A stretch of DNA of 7,859 nucleotides. It comes from an uncultured Lachnobacterium sp. (GTDB lineage: Bacteria; Bacillota; Clostridia; Lachnospirales; Lachnospiraceae). Both the position numbers and the translations under genes were made by a program. Every line of letters starts with the position of its first letter. Within the stretch, counting starts at the first letter, position 1. Location: NCBI GenBank assembly GCA_945971355.1, contig CAMFPD010000093.1:1-7859 (forward strand), given 5' to 3'. Shown piece after piece: positions 5,712 to 7,859 of the stretch. The notes under the pieces were generated by a model. It was given only the letters and a program-made list of their open reading frames with translations. It was not told where the DNA came from and did no database searches.

Positions 5712-7118
5712 ATGAGTAAGAAGAAAATTCTGGCGGGCATTCTGTTGGTAGTAATGGCAGTGTTTGCGAATGCTTATGTGCTTTTTTACAGAGCACCAAT
5801 TAAGTATGAGAATGTTAATATTAATGTAAATATCAAAGCAACTGAGGATAGTGTATTTCAGATGTTTTACTGGAATCAGGAGGATCCAGACGGTATTTCT
5901 TTTACGGAGAAGAGAAGTATATCCGTAGCCGTTCTTGAGGAGAATGAGTCTGATGATATATATAGCTTTGAGATTCCGGCAGACACAACATATATTCGTT
6001 TTGATCTGGGAACATGTGAAAACGAAATCGAGATGTCTGAGATGAGTGTGTCCTACAAGGGACAGTGCGCTGATATCCCAGTTGAGAAGCTCGGGGAATA
6101 CATTGAGGCTTCTGATGTGGAAATGACATCAGAGACAAGCTTTGTCAGCACAAGTGAGGACCCATATCTGGTGCTTCATGTGACAGATTGGGGAATAGAC
6201 AGTGTTATCGACGCATACAGAGAAGCACCACTTATGCTGGTTATGAGAATTCTTGCATGTGTGATTCTTGATGTGTTAGTTGTTTTAGCACTTAGAAGAT
6301 TTGGTTCGCTGATTGCATTTGCAAAGCAGCTGGTACACAATAGAAAGCTTATTCGTCAGCTTTCTCGTAATGATTTCAAAACCAGATATGCAGCATCCTT
6401 CTTTGGTATATTCTGGGCCTTTTTGCAGCCTGTAATTACAGTGCTTGTGTATTGGTTCGTATTTGAAAAGGGACTTAAGGCGGGAAGTCAGTCACTTGGC
6501 GCTACTGATGCGCCATTTCTGCTGTTCCTCATTTCTGGTCTTGTGCCATGGTTCTTTTTTAGTGATGCGTTAAATGGTGCAACCAGTTCACTTACAAGTT
6601 ATACCTATCTTGTAAAGAAGGTTGTTTTTGATATTGATATATTGCCGCTTGTTAAGGTGCTTTCATCATTGTATGTTCATATGTTCTTTATGCTTATGGC
6701 AGTTATCATTTGTTTTGGTTATGGAAACAGACCAACATTTATATTGCTTCAGTTGTTGTATTACTCAGCAGCACTGATGATTAATGTAATCGGTATTGGA
6801 TACCTGACTAGCGCAGTTGTAGTTTTCTTCAGAGATTTGTCTGAGATTATCAATATTGTATTATCAATTGGAGTATGGGTAACACCTATTATGTGGAACG
6901 TGGAGACAACTCTTAAGTCTGATGTGCTTAAGACCTTGTTCCAGATTAATCCACTGTACTACATCGTGCAGGGATACAGGGATACCCTTATCAGTGGAGT
7001 GTGGTTCTGGGAGAGACCAGGCCTTACAATTTATTACTGGTTACTGACAATAACAATATTCGTACTTGGAAAACGCACATTTACCAAGTTAAAGATTCAT
7101 TTTTCAGATGTACTTTAA
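5712..7118 (+). CDS. ABC-2 type polysaccharide exporter permease (Wzm/TagG-like) with an extra N-terminal extracytoplasmic domain
   Basis: The ATG at 5712 is preceded by AGAGAGG (5695-5701) with a 10-base spacer. The product is 468 residues, against about 260-280 usual for Wzm/TagG permeases. The permease proper is about residues 205-468: LIRQLSRNDFKTRY and the WAFLQP entry, six hydrophobic segments (near 232-252, 267-288, 312-336, 344-372, 378-397, 437-453), the FFRDL...TPIMW motif (372-395) and NPLYYIVQGYRDTLISG (413-429). These are family hallmarks of ABC-2 transporters that export lipid-linked O-antigen, capsule or teichoic-acid polymers across the cytoplasmic membrane. The added N-terminus has one helix (about 5-26), a polar, probably beta-sandwich domain outside the membrane (about 27-172) and a second helix (173-195). 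That domain resembles the QVFYW...F.E..S...IP....IRFDLG modules I recall from Lachnospiraceae membrane glycosyltransferases. The partner ATPase follows after 34 bases, so the two form one operon. Confidence 0.93.
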   Translation: MSKKKILAGILLVVMAVFANAYVLFYRAPIKYENVNINVNIKATEDSVFQMFYWNQEDPDGISFTEKRSISVAVLEENESDDIYSFEIPADTTYIRFDLGTCENEIEMSEMSVSYKGQCADIPVEKLGEYIEASDVEMTSETSFVSTSEDPYLVLHVTDWGIDSVIDAYREAPLMLVMRILACVILDVLVVLALRRFGSLIAFAKQLVHNRKLIRQLSRNDFKTRYAASFFGIFWAFLQPVITVLVYWFVFEKGLKAGSQSLGATDAPFLLFLISGLVPWFFFSDALNGATSSLTSYTYLVKKVVFDIDILPLVKVLSSLYVHMFFMLMAVIICFGYGNRPTFILLQLLYYSAALMINVIGIGYLTSAVVVFFRDLSEIINIVLSIGVWVTPIMWNVETTLKSDVLKTLFQINPLYYIVQGYRDTLISGVWFWERPGLTIYYWLLTITIFVLGKRTFTKLKIHFSDVL

Positions 7119-7132
7119 TCAGATGCGTTTAT

Positions 7133-7148
7133 AGAGAGGTAAAAGAGG
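7133..7148 (+). promoter_or_regulatory. Tandem ribosome binding sites before the exporter ATPase
   Basis: Two purine-rich sites precede the ATG at 7153: AGAGAGG (7133-7139), 13 bases away, and AAGAGG (7143-7148), 4 bases away. Neither spacing is ideal. The 11 bases from 7133 are identical to 5695-5705 before the permease gene, so the two genes share a leader element. Confidence 0.5.
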
Positions 7149-7152
7149 CAAA

Positions 7153-7859
7153 ATGGAAGAAATCGCAATTAAGGTCGACCATGTCGAGAAAATGTATAAA
7201 TTATATGATAAGCCAATGGATCGGCTCAAGGAGTCTATGGGCTTTAGTAAGAAGAAGCTGTACAAGGAGCATTACGCTCTTAACGATATAAGCTTTGATG
7301 TGCACAGAGGTGAGACTGTTGGTATCATTGGAACTAATGGTGCCGGAAAGTCTACAATCCTGAAAATTATAACAGGGGTATTAAATCCTTCAGGTGGTAA
7401 GGTTGAGATCAATGGTAGAATATCGGCTCTTCTTGAGCTTGGAGCAGGTTTCAATCAGGAGTATACAGGTCTCCAGAACGTATACCTGAATGGTACTATG
7501 ATTGGTTTCAGCAAGGAAGAGATTGATGCAAAGCTCCAGGATATACTTGACTTCGCTGATATTGGAGACTTTATCAATCAGCCAGTTAAGACATATTCTT
7601 CTGGTATGTTTGTACGTCTTGCTTTTGCTGTCGCTATCAATATTGAGCCGGAAATTCTTATCGTTGATGAGGCGCTTTCTGTAGGAGACGTGTTTTTCCA
7701 AGCTAAGTGTTACAAGAAATTTGAAGAATTCAAGGAAATGGGGAAGACTATCCTGTTTGTAAGTCACGATTTGTCAAGTATCAGTAAGTACTGTGACAGA
7801 GTTGTGCTTTTGGACCATGGTAAAAAGCGTGCTGAGGGTGCCGCTCAGGAGATGGTTGA
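7153..7859 (+). CDS. ABC exporter ATPase (Wzt/TagH-like), 3' truncated by the window edge
   Basis: The frame opens at ATG 7153 and stays open to the right edge: 235 complete codons plus two bases, with no stop. The protein carries a full nucleotide-binding domain. Walker A is GTNGAGKST (60-68), the signature is YSSGM (148-152) in place of LSGGQ, Walker B is ILIVDEA (168-174, with Asp172 and Glu173), a VGD D-loop follows (177-179), and the H-loop His is 205 in SHD. SALLELGAGFNQEYTGLQNV (91-110) in the Q-loop region is typical of the polysaccharide-exporting Wzt/TagH/KpsT group and differs from ordinary importers. It powers the permease encoded just upstream, with a 34-base gap and no terminator between. 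Whether it ends soon after the window or continues into a Wzt-type C-terminal carbohydrate-binding domain cannot be seen. The substrate is most likely a lipid-linked surface glycan. Confidence 0.95.
   Translation, partial: MEEIAIKVDHVEKMYKLYDKPMDRLKESMGFSKKKLYKEHYALNDISFDVHRGETVGIIGTNGAGKSTILKIITGVLNPSGGKVEINGRISALLELGAGFNQEYTGLQNVYLNGTMIGFSKEEIDAKLQDILDFADIGDFINQPVKTYSSGMFVRLAFAVAINIEPEILIVDEALSVGDVFFQAKCYKKFEEFKEMGKTILFVSHDLSSISKYCDRVVLLDHGKKRAEGAAQEMV

Noticed and set aside
7272..7767. Minus- and plus-strand ORFs of 60-125 residues overlapping the ATPase
   Set aside because: The ATPase frame, with Walker A, signature, Walker B and H-loop, accounts for the whole stretch.

Overview
The window looks like a chromosomal stretch from a low-GC Gram-positive anaerobe, most likely a Lachnospiraceae member of the Butyrivibrio/Pseudobutyrivibrio kind. 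The grounds are AGGAGG-type ribosome binding sites, TTGACA/TATAAT-type promoters, hairpin-plus-T-tract terminators, short Sec signal peptides, DUF5648-type YRLYN repeats and DUF6077-like membrane proteins. The taxon is inferred from protein style, since no marker gene is present.

Layout, left to right. (1) The 3' end of a CAP-domain protein (+), followed by a strong hairpin terminator that also sits between convergent genes. (2) Two minus-strand membrane-protein ORFs, read 2465->1398 and then 1300->449. They look like the N- and C-terminal halves of one DUF6077-type protein, now separated by an AT-rich gap holding a frame change and stop codons. (3) A divergent promoter region at about 2535-2654. 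(4) Two plus-strand, apparently monocistronic genes for secreted proteins. Each has a signal peptide and a block of three YRLYN (DUF5648-like) repeats, then a different C-terminal domain: a probable concanavalin-A-like/LamG-like jelly roll in the first, and a ComEC-like metallo-beta-lactamase hydrolase in the second. Each is closed by its own terminator. (5) A promoter and a two-gene operon for a Wzm/Wzt (TagG/TagH)-type ABC exporter. The permease carries an unusual extra N-terminal extracytoplasmic domain, and the ATPase runs off the right edge.

Taken together this is a cell-surface neighbourhood. The ABC exporter probably moves a lipid-linked polysaccharide or teichoic-acid-like polymer and may open a surface-glycan cluster to the right of the window. 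The two repeat-bearing proteins look like exported surface or extracellular proteins whose shared N-terminal block may be a binding or anchoring module. A functional link between these proteins and the exported glycan is inference from proximity only. I saw no tRNA, rRNA, CRISPR array, insertion sequence or phage gene, and no gene-free stretch exceeds 300 bases.
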